Position numbers and translations under genes: made by a program. From Bacillus siamensis KCTC 13613 (lineage in GTDB: Bacteria; Bacillota; Bacilli; Bacillales; Bacillaceae), in assembly GCF_000262045.1 (NCBI RefSeq), contig NZ_AJVF01000039.1:62001-126000 (forward strand): DNA of 64,000 nucleotides, given 5' to 3'. Positions 37,312 through 45,715 of the stretch are shown here, one piece after another. Numbering within the stretch: the first letter of the stretch is position 1; each line of letters opens with the position of its first letter. Under the pieces are notes generated by a model, which saw only the letters and a program-made list of their open reading frames with translations, searched no databases and was not told the origin of the DNA.

Positions 37312-38483
37312 TTTTTCAAAAAGTTAAATTAGGTGACGTATTAACTTTTAAGAACGGTAAAGCGATTAATGATGAAAAAAGAGATAAAGACGGAAAATAT
37401 TTGATATATGGTTCAAATGGAATTATTGGAAAAACCAACGAGGTCTTAGTTGAAGGGGAAAATATTATAATAGGCAGGGTTGGAGCATACTGTGGATCTC
37501 TTAGGTATATAAATCAACCGTCTTGGATAACGGATAACGCTATTTATGGGATTTCTAGTGAAGAGGTTGACGACAGATACATGTATTTGCTTTTAACTAC
37601 CTTAGATTTAAGGAATTATGCTGGGGGAAGTGCGCAGCCATTACTAAATCAAACTGTTTTAAAGAATATTTCAGTCAATATTCCCCAGAAAGCAATTCAA
37701 ACCAAAATTGCAGATATATTATTTAACTTATTGGATTATATAAAACTTAATAATAGTATTAACGAGACTTTAGAGACATTAGCATTAACATTTTACAAAA
37801 AATGGTTTATGGATTTTGGTCCGTTCCAAGACGATGAATTTGTTGAATCTGAATTAGGTTTAATTCCTAATGGGTGGGAAGTAAAGGAATTAAAGGATAT
37901 CTCAAACATCTTAATGGGACAATCGCCAAAATCGGAATTTTATAACCAAATGGGCGAAGGGTTGCCATTTCATCAAGGTGTTACGAATTTCGGTAATAGA
38001 TTTCCAACAAATCTAACGTATTCTTCAAAACTTTTAAGAGTCGCTGAGGAAGGAGACTTTCTTATTAGTGTAAGAGCACCTGTAGGGAGAATAAACATTG
38101 CTCATACAAAAATGGTTATAGGCAGAGGGTTAAGTGCAATCTCCTCAAAAACAAATACACCTTCATATTTATTATATACACTAAAAGTAATATTTAATGA
38201 AGAGGATAGGTATGGTTCTGGAACTATATTTAATTCAATAAATAAAGGGGAGTTAGAAAGCCTAAAGGTTATTGTTCCAGACCAAAAAATAATGAACGAA
38301 TTTGAAGCTAAAGTATCCAAAATTGATCAGTTGATTAAAATAAACCATGAACAAACGATAATTGTAACTAACACAATGGACTACCTTCTCCCGCGTTTAA
38401 TATCGGGGGAGATAGATATTTCAGAAGCAGCAGAAAAAGTAAGGGAGGTTATATCAAATGAGCAACCGGAGCCGTCTGTATGA
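37308..38483 (+). CDS. hsdS: type I specificity subunit HsdS
   Basis: 391 residues with two target-recognition domains (about 1-150 and 190-345), each followed by a conserved helical region (LETLALTFYKKWFMDFGPFQ and the C-terminal TMDYLLPRLISGEIDIS). It sets the bipartite DNA target of the system; the target itself cannot be read. TTG start, with ggagg seven bases upstream inside hsdM. Its last 26 bases overlap hsdR. There is a single intact S gene and no visible inverted partial copy, so phase variation by inversion is not indicated. Confidence 0.93.
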   Translation: MIFQKVKLGDVLTFKNGKAINDEKRDKDGKYLIYGSNGIIGKTNEVLVEGENIIIGRVGAYCGSLRYINQPSWITDNAIYGISSEEVDDRYMYLLLTTLDLRNYAGGSAQPLLNQTVLKNISVNIPQKAIQTKIADILFNLLDYIKLNNSINETLETLALTFYKKWFMDFGPFQDDEFVESELGLIPNGWEVKELKDISNILMGQSPKSEFYNQMGEGLPFHQGVTNFGNRFPTNLTYSSKLLRVAEEGDFLISVRAPVGRINIAHTKMVIGRGLSAISSKTNTPSYLLYTLKVIFNEEDRYGSGTIFNSINKGELESLKVIVPDQKIMNEFEAKVSKIDQLIKINHEQTIIVTNTMDYLLPRLISGEIDISEAAEKVREVISNEQPEPSV

Positions 38484-41400
38484 ATCTGACTTTGAGGAAA
38501 CAACGATTGAGAGGCTAAAAAATTTAGGTTATGAATATATTCCTGCCTATGGGTGGGGGACACGTTCATCATTATCTGATGTTGTTATGGAAAAAAGGTT
38601 GGAAAAGTATCTTTATGATACTTATCCTACCTTTCCAAAAGAACATATGCCTGCATTAATATCTCAGATTACTAATGTAGACGGAGTTACAGTTGAACAG
38701 CGAAATGAAAGATTTCATGAAGTGTTAACAAAAGGAATAGATTTTAAAATAGAGCAAGAAAGTGATGAAAACCAATTTTACCATATCTCCCCTATCAATT
38801 GGGAAAAGCCTTTAGAAAATGATTTTGTGGCAATGAATCAATTGGCTATCGAAGGGAGAATGTCACGACGACCAGATATCATTGTTTATATTAATGGATT
38901 ACCGCTTATACTTTTTGAATTAAAAAGCCCTTATATAGAGAATACCACAGTTCAAGATGCCTACACACAAGTGAAAAATTACACCTACGATATAGCCCAA
39001 CTATTTAATTATAATGCGTTTTCTGTTATTTCAGACGGTACAACAACTTTGCATGGAATGCCATTTGCACCAATCGAGTTTTTTGCCGCTTGGAAATCTA
39101 TTGACGGCGTTAGGATAGACAATAATATCGCAAATACAATGAAAACCCTTATAGAAGGTTTATTCCAAAAAGACCGTCTACTAAACTATATTCGTAACTT
39201 TATCGTCTTTATGGACAACGGCAAAACAAAAGCAAAAATTGGAGCCAAGTATCATCAGTTTTTTGGTGTGAACTTTGCTATCCAAGAATCTATTCGAGCA
39301 ACAAGACCAAATGGAGATAGAAAAATTGGAGTTGTTTGGCACACTCAGGGATCAGGTAAATCAATATCTATGTTATTCTTTGCCGGTATCTTAATACGCC
39401 ATAGTGAAATGAAAAATCCAACTGTTGTGATTCAAGTGGATCGAGCCGATTTAGACAATCAATTACATGACACATTTGTTGAGGGAAGAACCCTCGTAGG
39501 TCATGTTAAACAGGCTGATTCTGCCAGTGATTTAAGACAACTCTTAAAAAATGAATCTGGCCAAATAATATTTACCACTATTGAAAAATTCCGTTTGAAA
39601 GAGGCGGAAGGTGTTCATCCAGTTCTTTCTGAACGAGAGAATATTATCGTGATAGCAGATGAAGCGCATAGAACACAATATAATGATGCTGGATATGCAG
39701 GCCATATAAAAACGGCTCTACCCAATGCCAGCCATATCGGTTTTACAGGTACTCCGGTTGATTTTGCAGGAAGAAGTACGAATGAAGTATTCGGTCATAC
39801 GATTCATACCTATGATATGCTTCAGGCAGTTGAGGACAATGCAACAGTTCCAATCTATTATGAATCACGTCTAATTAGATTAGGGGTGACTAACGAAGAA
39901 TTAGATAATCAAATTGATGAGTTAGGGACTAGTGAAGGTAATGATGAATTTGAGAAACACCGTAGAGCATGGGCTGCTCTCGCGAAGTTGGCTGGAACTA
40001 AGGAACGTGTCGAGGAACTAGCCAAAACAATTGTTGATCATTTCGTTGAAAAACAATCAGTAACACCTGAAGCAAAAGGCATGATTGTATGTATGAGTCG
40101 TGAAAACTGTGTTGCTCTTTATAATGAAATGCGTAATCTACCTAATTGTCCACTAGTTGAAATTATTATGACTGGTGATGTATCAAAGGACCCAGAAGAA
40201 TGGCGTCAAAAACAAGAGGGTAGTGATTACTCCCATATAAAATCTAAAGAGGAGCAAGAGGCTGTTAAAGCACAGTTACGTGATTCAGAGGACCCGCTCA
40301 AACTTGTTATTGTTCGGGATATGTGGCTAACTGGCTTTGATGCAAAACCTTTAACTTATCTGTACGTTGATAAGCCTATGAAAGGGCATAGTCTTATGCA
40401 AGCAATTGCACGTGTAAACCGTGTATTCCCCGGTAAGCAAGGTGGAACAATTGTAGATTTTATTGGAATTGCAACCCAACTAAGAGAAGCAACCAAAAAG
40501 TATACTGATAGTGGGGGTAAAGGAGATCTAACCTTTGACATTGAACAAGCAGAAGGTTTGTTTTGGGGCCTTTTACAAGAAGTAAGGGAACTTATCCCTC
40601 AAAAACTTTATTCAAACAACCTGTCCTTAAATGAGTGGCGAGCACTACCAAAAGTTGAACGGGAAGATTTTATTGCTGAGGTGGTTAATCACTTTTTAGG
40701 TGGTGAAGAAAAGGTATTTTTAGAAGCGCAAGTCAAACTTGCTAAATCCCATAAACTTGTTTCTCACCTTTCCTCTGTAACTGCAGTTTCAGGAGAAGTA
40801 TTATTATATGACATTGTAAAGACACAACTTCGCAAAATATCTCAACCAATTGGTGGAGATGGCCAGAACGATAACAATTATGAAAAGAAATTAGGACAAA
40901 TTGTAAATGAAAGTGTAAGTTCTTATGGTGCCTTGGATCTGTTTGAAATTGCAGGAATTGAAAAGCCTAACATATCAGTACTAGACGAGGCCTTTTTAAC
41001 AGGGTTAGTCGAAAACCCCCATATTGATTTACGAATGAAATTGTTGAGGCAACTTTTGGAGGATGAAATTAAGGTTAAATTTAAAAAGAAGAACCCAAAA
41101 GGTAAACAGATGAGTGAAATGTTAAAGAAAACGATCGAAGAATATCACAACAGAGTAATATCAGCAGCAGATGTTATTCGTTTTATGGTTGAGATGAGAA
41201 ATAACCTAGACGAAGAGACAAAGCGAAGAATGGATTTAGGGCTAACTGAAGAGGAAGTAGCGTTTTATGAAATAATCGCAAATATGGAAAACGCTACATT
41301 CGATAATCAGTTTATGGCAGGTTTAGTTCATCAAGTTGTGAAAAACATGAAAAAAGAATTTCAAGTTGATTGGACCAACCCACACCGCCAAGATATCTTA

Positions 41401-41532
41401 TCAAAAGTTAATCTCGCAGTAAAAGCTACATTAATAAAAAATAAAATAAAGCCTGAACAATTGAAGTTTTTGACCAACGCCTTTGTAGAGGAAGCGAAAG
41501 AACAGTTTAAAGACTGGCCAATTGATGCTTAA
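38458..41532 (+). CDS. hsdR: type I restriction endonuclease HsdR
   Basis: 1024-residue motor and nuclease subunit. The N-terminal nuclease domain has the PD-(D/E)xK pattern (RRPDIIVYINGLPLILFELK). The helicase domains show Walker A HTQGSGKSISM (about residues 296-306), Walker B/DEAH in IADEAHRTQY, GFTGTP (motif III) and ARVNRVF (motif VI). A helical C-terminal part binds the M/S complex. gggagg at 38443 supports ATG 38458. It cuts DNA at a distance after translocation. A terminator follows. Confidence 0.95.
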   Translation: MSNRSRLYESDFEETTIERLKNLGYEYIPAYGWGTRSSLSDVVMEKRLEKYLYDTYPTFPKEHMPALISQITNVDGVTVEQRNERFHEVLTKGIDFKIEQESDENQFYHISPINWEKPLENDFVAMNQLAIEGRMSRRPDIIVYINGLPLILFELKSPYIENTTVQDAYTQVKNYTYDIAQLFNYNAFSVISDGTTTLHGMPFAPIEFFAAWKSIDGVRIDNNIANTMKTLIEGLFQKDRLLNYIRNFIVFMDNGKTKAKIGAKYHQFFGVNFAIQESIRATRPNGDRKIGVVWHTQGSGKSISMLFFAGILIRHSEMKNPTVVIQVDRADLDNQLHDTFVEGRTLVGHVKQADSASDLRQLLKNESGQIIFTTIEKFRLKEAEGVHPVLSERENIIVIADEAHRTQYNDAGYAGHIKTALPNASHIGFTGTPVDFAGRSTNEVFGHTIHTYDMLQAVEDNATVPIYYESRLIRLGVTNEELDNQIDELGTSEGNDEFEKHRRAWAALAKLAGTKERVEELAKTIVDHFVEKQSVTPEAKGMIVCMSRENCVALYNEMRNLPNCPLVEIIMTGDVSKDPEEWRQKQEGSDYSHIKSKEEQEAVKAQLRDSEDPLKLVIVRDMWLTGFDAKPLTYLYVDKPMKGHSLMQAIARVNRVFPGKQGGTIVDFIGIATQLREATKKYTDSGGKGDLTFDIEQAEGLFWGLLQEVRELIPQKLYSNNLSLNEWRALPKVEREDFIAEVVNHFLGGEEKVFLEAQVKLAKSHKLVSHLSSVTAVSGEVLLYDIVKTQLRKISQPIGGDGQNDNNYEKKLGQIVNESVSSYGALDLFEIAGIEKPNISVLDEAFLTGLVENPHIDLRMKLLRQLLEDEIKVKFKKKNPKGKQMSEMLKKTIEEYHNRVISAADVIRFMVEMRNNLDEETKRRMDLGLTEEEVAFYEIIANMENATFDNQFMAGLVHQVVKNMKKEFQVDWTNPHRQDILSKVNLAVKATLIKNKIKPEQLKFLTNAFVEEAKEQFKDWPIDA

Positions 41533-41605
41533 GTAGCGATATAAAGTTAGAATGCACGGGAACAGTCATGAATTTAATTTTTCAATATATCTTTATAAAT
41601 AATTT

Positions 41606-41634
41606 AGAGTAGATTTTTATTCTACTCTTTTTTT
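41606..41634 (+). terminator. terminator of the hsd operon
   Basis: AGAGTAGA-tttttat-TCTACTCT followed by T. Confidence 0.88.
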
Positions 41635-42530
41635 GTGAAAAGGAAATATACGCGTGTATAAATACATATTAAATACTAAAACTAATTTTCTGATTCTTGA
41701 TGACAATCAAAGAAAAAAGAGTGAAGACTAACTCTAATTCTTTTATGGATATGAGATAATACTATTGCGAAAAATTGCAAGAATATACATAGTTAATGGT
41801 TTTAACTCTTTTTAGTAATGACTGTATGACCAAATTCTAACAATATAAACCTATTCCTTATTTGGAAATGCTTTTGTATAGTTTTTAGTATGAATATATT
41901 TAACCAAATAGTATAGAGAATAGAGTGAAGAAGTAGAAGTAAAGTTTAGAGATAAACATATGGCTATAATCGAAAAGAGAATATGATAGAAAGTTCAAGG
42001 TATTCTGGTGGACAAAAAGTACTCCACCAATACGAGTAGTTTTAAAAGTGAGTTTGTATTTTCTAGACAGATTTTAAGCATACTTCAAGAAATACCACCC
42101 CCTAACATGACTACGATTAGATAAGTTGTATGGTTTAAGGTTCTATTACCATTAAAAGTATATATATAACTTAGAAGAAGTAGCACCGTCTCTAACGTCG
42201 CACAATACCCGAATGGATAAACAAAATAATGTATCGTAGGATCCTACTAAAAAAATGCGTTCTCACCTTCAAAACGAAGCGGCTTTATCAGACTCATCCT
42301 TCTTTTTCATGTTTATAAATAACATCAAAGAAATTCCTCTTCGGGTTGGTTTGGCATCGGTTAATTCAATTTTTTAAATTTGTGTTCGTTCAAAATAACG
42401 TCCTCCAATAATTATATTTGTATTATTTTACGATTTATAAATTTAATTGTGGAAAAAAATTCTATGAGTAAATGACCAGACTTGACAGCAATTTGCAGAG
42501 TTAAATGAGATATTGAAAAAACCCTAAGAA
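41635..42530 (+). other. AT-rich gene-poor stretch
   Basis: About 900 bases with many stops on all frames and no ORF with a supported start. A minus-strand ggagg near 42404 precedes only very short frames (10 and 18 codons). Probably decayed DNA of the hsd island up to the fbp duplication. Confidence 0.45.
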
Positions 42531-42532
42531 AA

Positions 42533-42557
42533 GAGCCCAGAGGTGTCACCTCTGAGC
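42533..42557 (-). terminator. fbp-type terminator kept at the left copy
   Basis: GCCCAGAGG-tgtca-CCTCTGAGC, followed on the minus strand by CTTTTCTTAGGGTTTTTT. The corresponding place at the full-length fbp (49357-49392) does not form such a hairpin. Confidence 0.7.
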
Positions 42558-42567
42558 CTCACATCCC

Positions 42568-42857
42568 TCACTCCATATACCGATACTCCCGCAAACTCTC
42601 CAAAATCGCAACTTCCTGCAACAATTCCTCACCAACATTCGTTTCCTTCACTTTCTTCCGCTCAAGCTCCTTGTCCACTAATCGTTTCACCGTTAAGACA
42701 TCGGTGCCGGTGCTTAGGACCTCTGCCTTTGAGTTAAAGTGTTTATGAGCAACGAGCTGCATGCCGTAGGAGTTGTATAGCAGCGTGTAGCCGGCGATGC
42801 TTGTTGTGGATTGGCACGCTTTGGAGAAGCCGCCGTCGATGACGATGATTTTTACGT
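42568..42857 (-). pseudogene. C-terminal fragment of fructose-1,6-bisphosphatase (fbp')
   Basis: Encodes the last part of class III FBPase in an uninterrupted frame, from [16 protein letters not shown] to the C-terminus YRYME. It differs from the full-length gene by scattered substitutions (e.g. [14 protein letters not shown] against [14 protein letters not shown]). No start codon or upstream catalytic domain remains, so it cannot be functional. An apparent N-terminal extension reading leftward from 42894 is unrelated sequence. Confidence 0.88.
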
Positions 42858-42892
42858 TCCCAATGTTTCCCCAACCCCAAAAAGAAGCCATC

Positions 42893-42929
42893 ATTCAAGA
42901 ATCCCTCTTTGAATCACAGCTTCTTTTTT
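42893..42929 (+). terminator. terminator-like hairpin upstream of the FUSC gene
   Basis: AGAAGC...GCTTCT with a nested ATTCAA...TTGAAT stem, followed by six T. It may end transcription entering the island or act as a leader attenuator; no aptamer is recognised. Confidence 0.55.
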
Positions 42930-42998
42930 GCTATATCAGTATAAATCCCTTTGCGCAACGGAAACCTAGTGGAAAAGGTTTCTGAAAGGAGGGGGCGT

Positions 42999-44018
42999 AT
43001 GATGAAGAAAAGTAAAAAAAACCAAAATAAAACATCCTTGGTTTGGAAGATGGCGATTGCCTCTGCGGTTTCTTGGGAAGCGGCAAAACTGGCGGGTTCT
43101 AAACACCCGTATTTGGCTCCTCTATCCGTTATCTTATGTTTGCAATCAACCATAGATCAGTCGGTTCGATTTTCTTTTCATCGGATTGCGGGAACGGTCA
43201 TCGGAATCATGTTAACCTCTTATCTTGTCAGTTACTTACAAATGAATGGCTGGATGCTGGGGCTGTTACTATTAGGCGGGACTTACATTGCAAAGTGGTT
43301 GCGAATAGATGAAACGGTTCTGCATCAGGTAGCCCTCACCATTTTATTGGTATTTACGTTTGAACGACACTCTAAAGATTATGCAATGGATCGGATCATC
43401 GATACGGTGATCGGCGTCGTCATCGCGATTCTGGTTCATATGTTTCTTTTTCCGCCGGACTATACAAAAAGGGCAGCGGACTCATTTCAAACATTGGCTC
43501 ATCAGCTTTCTGACACACTTTTAGACCTTTCCCAATGGGTGCAATCAGAGTGGGGACAAGGAAAAGGGACGCTCATGGAAGATAAAGTGAATAACCTTCT
43601 GCAGGAGCTGCATACGGCAAAAGAGATGCTGCAAACAGCCTCTGAGAGCTTGAAATTCAACCCCATCAGAAAAAAACATAAAATCATTCTTGCAAGATAT
43701 CAAACAGAGATGCAAAAGATGAATGCTGGATATGAGTATATATCCAATGTCGTGAAAACGTTAAAAGAATGGGAAAGGGAAGGAGCTTTATCTTCAAGTG
43801 ACAAAAGGGAGCTGGGCAATGATTTACAAGTGTTAAGTGAATTTTTTGCGGGTTTTAAAGGAATACAGCTCGGTGAAACAGACAATTGGAAACAGAAGGA
43901 ACAGAATGTGCTATTGGAATCTCTCCGTTCCGGCATGCAGTCGCACCCGCCGCCCGGTCATAAGGTCTATAAAGACTCTTTTTTTTTAGAAACGAAGAAA
44001 TTGCTGAAGAGTTTGTAA
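42999..44018 (+). CDS. FUSC/aromatic acid exporter family membrane protein
   Basis: 339 residues. An N-terminal membrane domain of about six short helices (VWKMAIASAVSWEAAKLAG ... VIGVVIAILVHMFLFPP, to about residue 155) is followed by a cytoplasmic helical domain of about 180 residues, the architecture of the FUSC/ArAE family that exports aromatic carboxylic acids. aaggaggggg precedes two adjacent ATGs (42999, 43002). It is the first gene of the molybdo-hydroxylase block and might export its substrate or product (inference). Confidence 0.8.
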   Translation: MMKKSKKNQNKTSLVWKMAIASAVSWEAAKLAGSKHPYLAPLSVILCLQSTIDQSVRFSFHRIAGTVIGIMLTSYLVSYLQMNGWMLGLLLLGGTYIAKWLRIDETVLHQVALTILLVFTFERHSKDYAMDRIIDTVIGVVIAILVHMFLFPPDYTKRAADSFQTLAHQLSDTLLDLSQWVQSEWGQGKGTLMEDKVNNLLQELHTAKEMLQTASESLKFNPIRKKHKIILARYQTEMQKMNAGYEYISNVVKTLKEWEREGALSSSDKRELGNDLQVLSEFFAGFKGIQLGETDNWKQKEQNVLLESLRSGMQSHPPPGHKVYKDSFFLETKKLLKSL

Positions 44019-44079
44019 TGTTCTCTGGAAAAAAAGAATATGGATATACAGATGATCAGGTAAAAACGGGGGAAATCAA

Positions 44080-45093
44080 ATGGATGATATACACCGGATT
44101 TTGGATGTCATCGCGGCTTCTGCGAAAGCTAAGGTACTGGCTACCATCATTAAAACAGAGGGGTCCGCTTATAAGAAGGAAGGGGCCTCCATGTTAATTT
44201 TAGGGGACAAAACAAGAGTCGGAATGTTATCCGCCGGTTGTCTGGAGGAAGATCTTGCTGAAAGGTCAGAGCAGGTCTGGGCTGCGGGAGAGCCGTTGAT
44301 TGTCCGCTTTGATATGAGTGCGGAGGACGATTTATCCTGGGGGCAGGGTGTTGGCTGTAATGGTGCTTTGACGGTGTTGCTTGAGCCTGTAAAAGGGGAA
44401 TTGGAACGAAATCTGATGACAGTCAAGACATGCTTAGATGAAAAAAAGTCTGTGACCCGAGTGAAACGATTCACTGAAACGTTAGAGCCGAAGGAAGATC
44501 TGTATATAGCTGAAGACGGCAGAGTGTTTGGAAGCGGGGATATGGAACAAGGCTGTATTCAAAAACTGAGACAGACAGAAAAGGGAATCAAAAGGGATGA
44601 ACATACATCTGATTTATTTTTTATCCATCAGATGGTTCCAAAACCTTGTCTATACGTCTTCGGAGCAGGAGAAGATGCAAGGCCGCTCGTTTCGTTGGCG
44701 GCTCGTGCGGGCTTTCATGTGACGGTGATTGACTGGCGTCCCGCTTTATGTCATCACGGCCATTTTCCTGAAGCCGGCCATTTGATAACGGGAGCGCCGG
44801 AAGAAGTCATAGAAGGCCTGAGCATGACCCAAAGGGATTTTGTTGTTATTATGACGCACAGCTTTCAAAAAGATCAGATCATTTTACATACATTAAAAAA
44901 TAAGAATGTGTTTTATAAAGGTGTATTAGGCCCCAGAAGGCGCACCGAGCGGCTATTAGGCGGAGCTGAGATTCCAGAGGATATTCATTCCCCTATCGGC
45001 CTTCCCATCGGGGCACAAGGGCCTGAGGAGATTGCTGTAAGCATTGTCGGCGAGATGATTAAAGAAATGCGAAAACAAAGGGCTCGCTTATGA
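44080..45093 (+). CDS. XdhC/CoxI-family molybdenum-cofactor maturation factor (PucA-like)
   Basis: 337 residues. The N-terminal XdhC domain (residues 1-70, with LSAGCLEEDLAERSEQ) is followed by a C-terminal Rossmann domain (PCLYVFGAGEDARPLVSLAA, VIMTHSFQKDQ, GVLGPRRRTERLL). XdhC proteins bind molybdenum cofactor, help sulfurate it and insert it into xanthine-dehydrogenase-type enzymes. Overlaps the next gene by four bases. Confidence 0.88.
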   Translation: MDDIHRILDVIAASAKAKVLATIIKTEGSAYKKEGASMLILGDKTRVGMLSAGCLEEDLAERSEQVWAAGEPLIVRFDMSAEDDLSWGQGVGCNGALTVLLEPVKGELERNLMTVKTCLDEKKSVTRVKRFTETLEPKEDLYIAEDGRVFGSGDMEQGCIQKLRQTEKGIKRDEHTSDLFFIHQMVPKPCLYVFGAGEDARPLVSLAARAGFHVTVIDWRPALCHHGHFPEAGHLITGAPEEVIEGLSMTQRDFVVIMTHSFQKDQIILHTLKNKNVFYKGVLGPRRRTERLLGGAEIPEDIHSPIGLPIGAQGPEEIAVSIVGEMIKEMRKQRARL

Positions 45094-45710
45094 AAACAGC
45101 AGGTATTTACCTGGCAGCCGGTACAAGCAGACGCATGGGGACGGATAAGCGCAGCTTATTTCTCAATGGAGTCTCCCTCGGAAGTATGGCGCTTAAACAT
45201 GCCCTGTTATCTGAATTAGATCATATTTTTGTTATAACGAGAAAGGGAGATTCACTGCATTGGCTTTCGGATTATTTCTTTTTAAATCCCATGTCAAATA
45301 AGTGGAGTCAGGCAGAATGTGAGCAAGCGGGTAAGGGCCAAGGCCATTCTATACAATGCGGTTTGAAAAAAGCGGCAGCGTACGAGGCTGACGCCGTTAT
45401 CATTCTCCTTGCAGATCAGCCGTTTGTCACCGCAGATATCATCAATACGTTGATTGATTCTTATCAAAAGGAGCGCCGCTATTCATTTATCGCCGCTGAA
45501 AATCAGCATCTTCCTATGCCCCCCATTTTATTCTCAAATCAATGTTTTCCAGTATTGCATCAGTTAAAGGGAGATCAGGGCGCCCGGCACGTGATCCGTG
45601 AAAGTATGGTCAAGACGGGAAAAATGATCAGCTTTCAAGACCCTTTGCTTTTTTATGACGTAGACACGGCTGAAGATTATACTTTCCTGCTGAATAAATT
45701 CGGGGAGTGA
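45090..45710 (+). CDS. MobA-like nucleotidyltransferase (PucB/MocA-like)
   Basis: 206 residues. The N-terminal nucleotide-binding loop YLAAGTSRRMGTDK and the metal-binding region ILLADQPFVT are those of MobA/MocA-type enzymes that attach CMP or GMP to molybdopterin to give the dinucleotide cofactor. Together with the XdhC gene it indicates a dedicated cofactor for the hydroxylase downstream. The stop overlaps the next frame. Confidence 0.87.
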   Translation: MKTAGIYLAAGTSRRMGTDKRSLFLNGVSLGSMALKHALLSELDHIFVITRKGDSLHWLSDYFFLNPMSNKWSQAECEQAGKGQGHSIQCGLKKAAAYEADAVIILLADQPFVTADIINTLIDSYQKERRYSFIAAENQHLPMPPILFSNQCFPVLHQLKGDQGARHVIRESMVKTGKMISFQDPLLFYDVDTAEDYTFLLNKFGE

Positions 45711-45715
45711 ATGAG

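Larger units (their letters stand above)
42531..42857 (-). repeat. left copy of the fbp 3'-end duplication
   Basis: Diverged direct repeat of 49357-49684 in the same orientation. It starts at AAGAGCCCAG and ends where homology is lost after GTCGATGACGAT. It covers the last 91-95 codons of fbp and the start of its terminator region. The unit between the two copies is about 6.5 kb. Confidence 0.9.

Noticed and set aside
37308-38483. Phase-variable specificity locus
   Set aside because: Only one hsdS is present, with no inverted partial copy or recombinase nearby, so shuffling is not supported.
42568-42894. 108-codon ORF as a functional short protein
   Set aside because: Its body is the C-terminus of FBPase lacking the catalytic domain; the first 12 codons are unrelated junction sequence.
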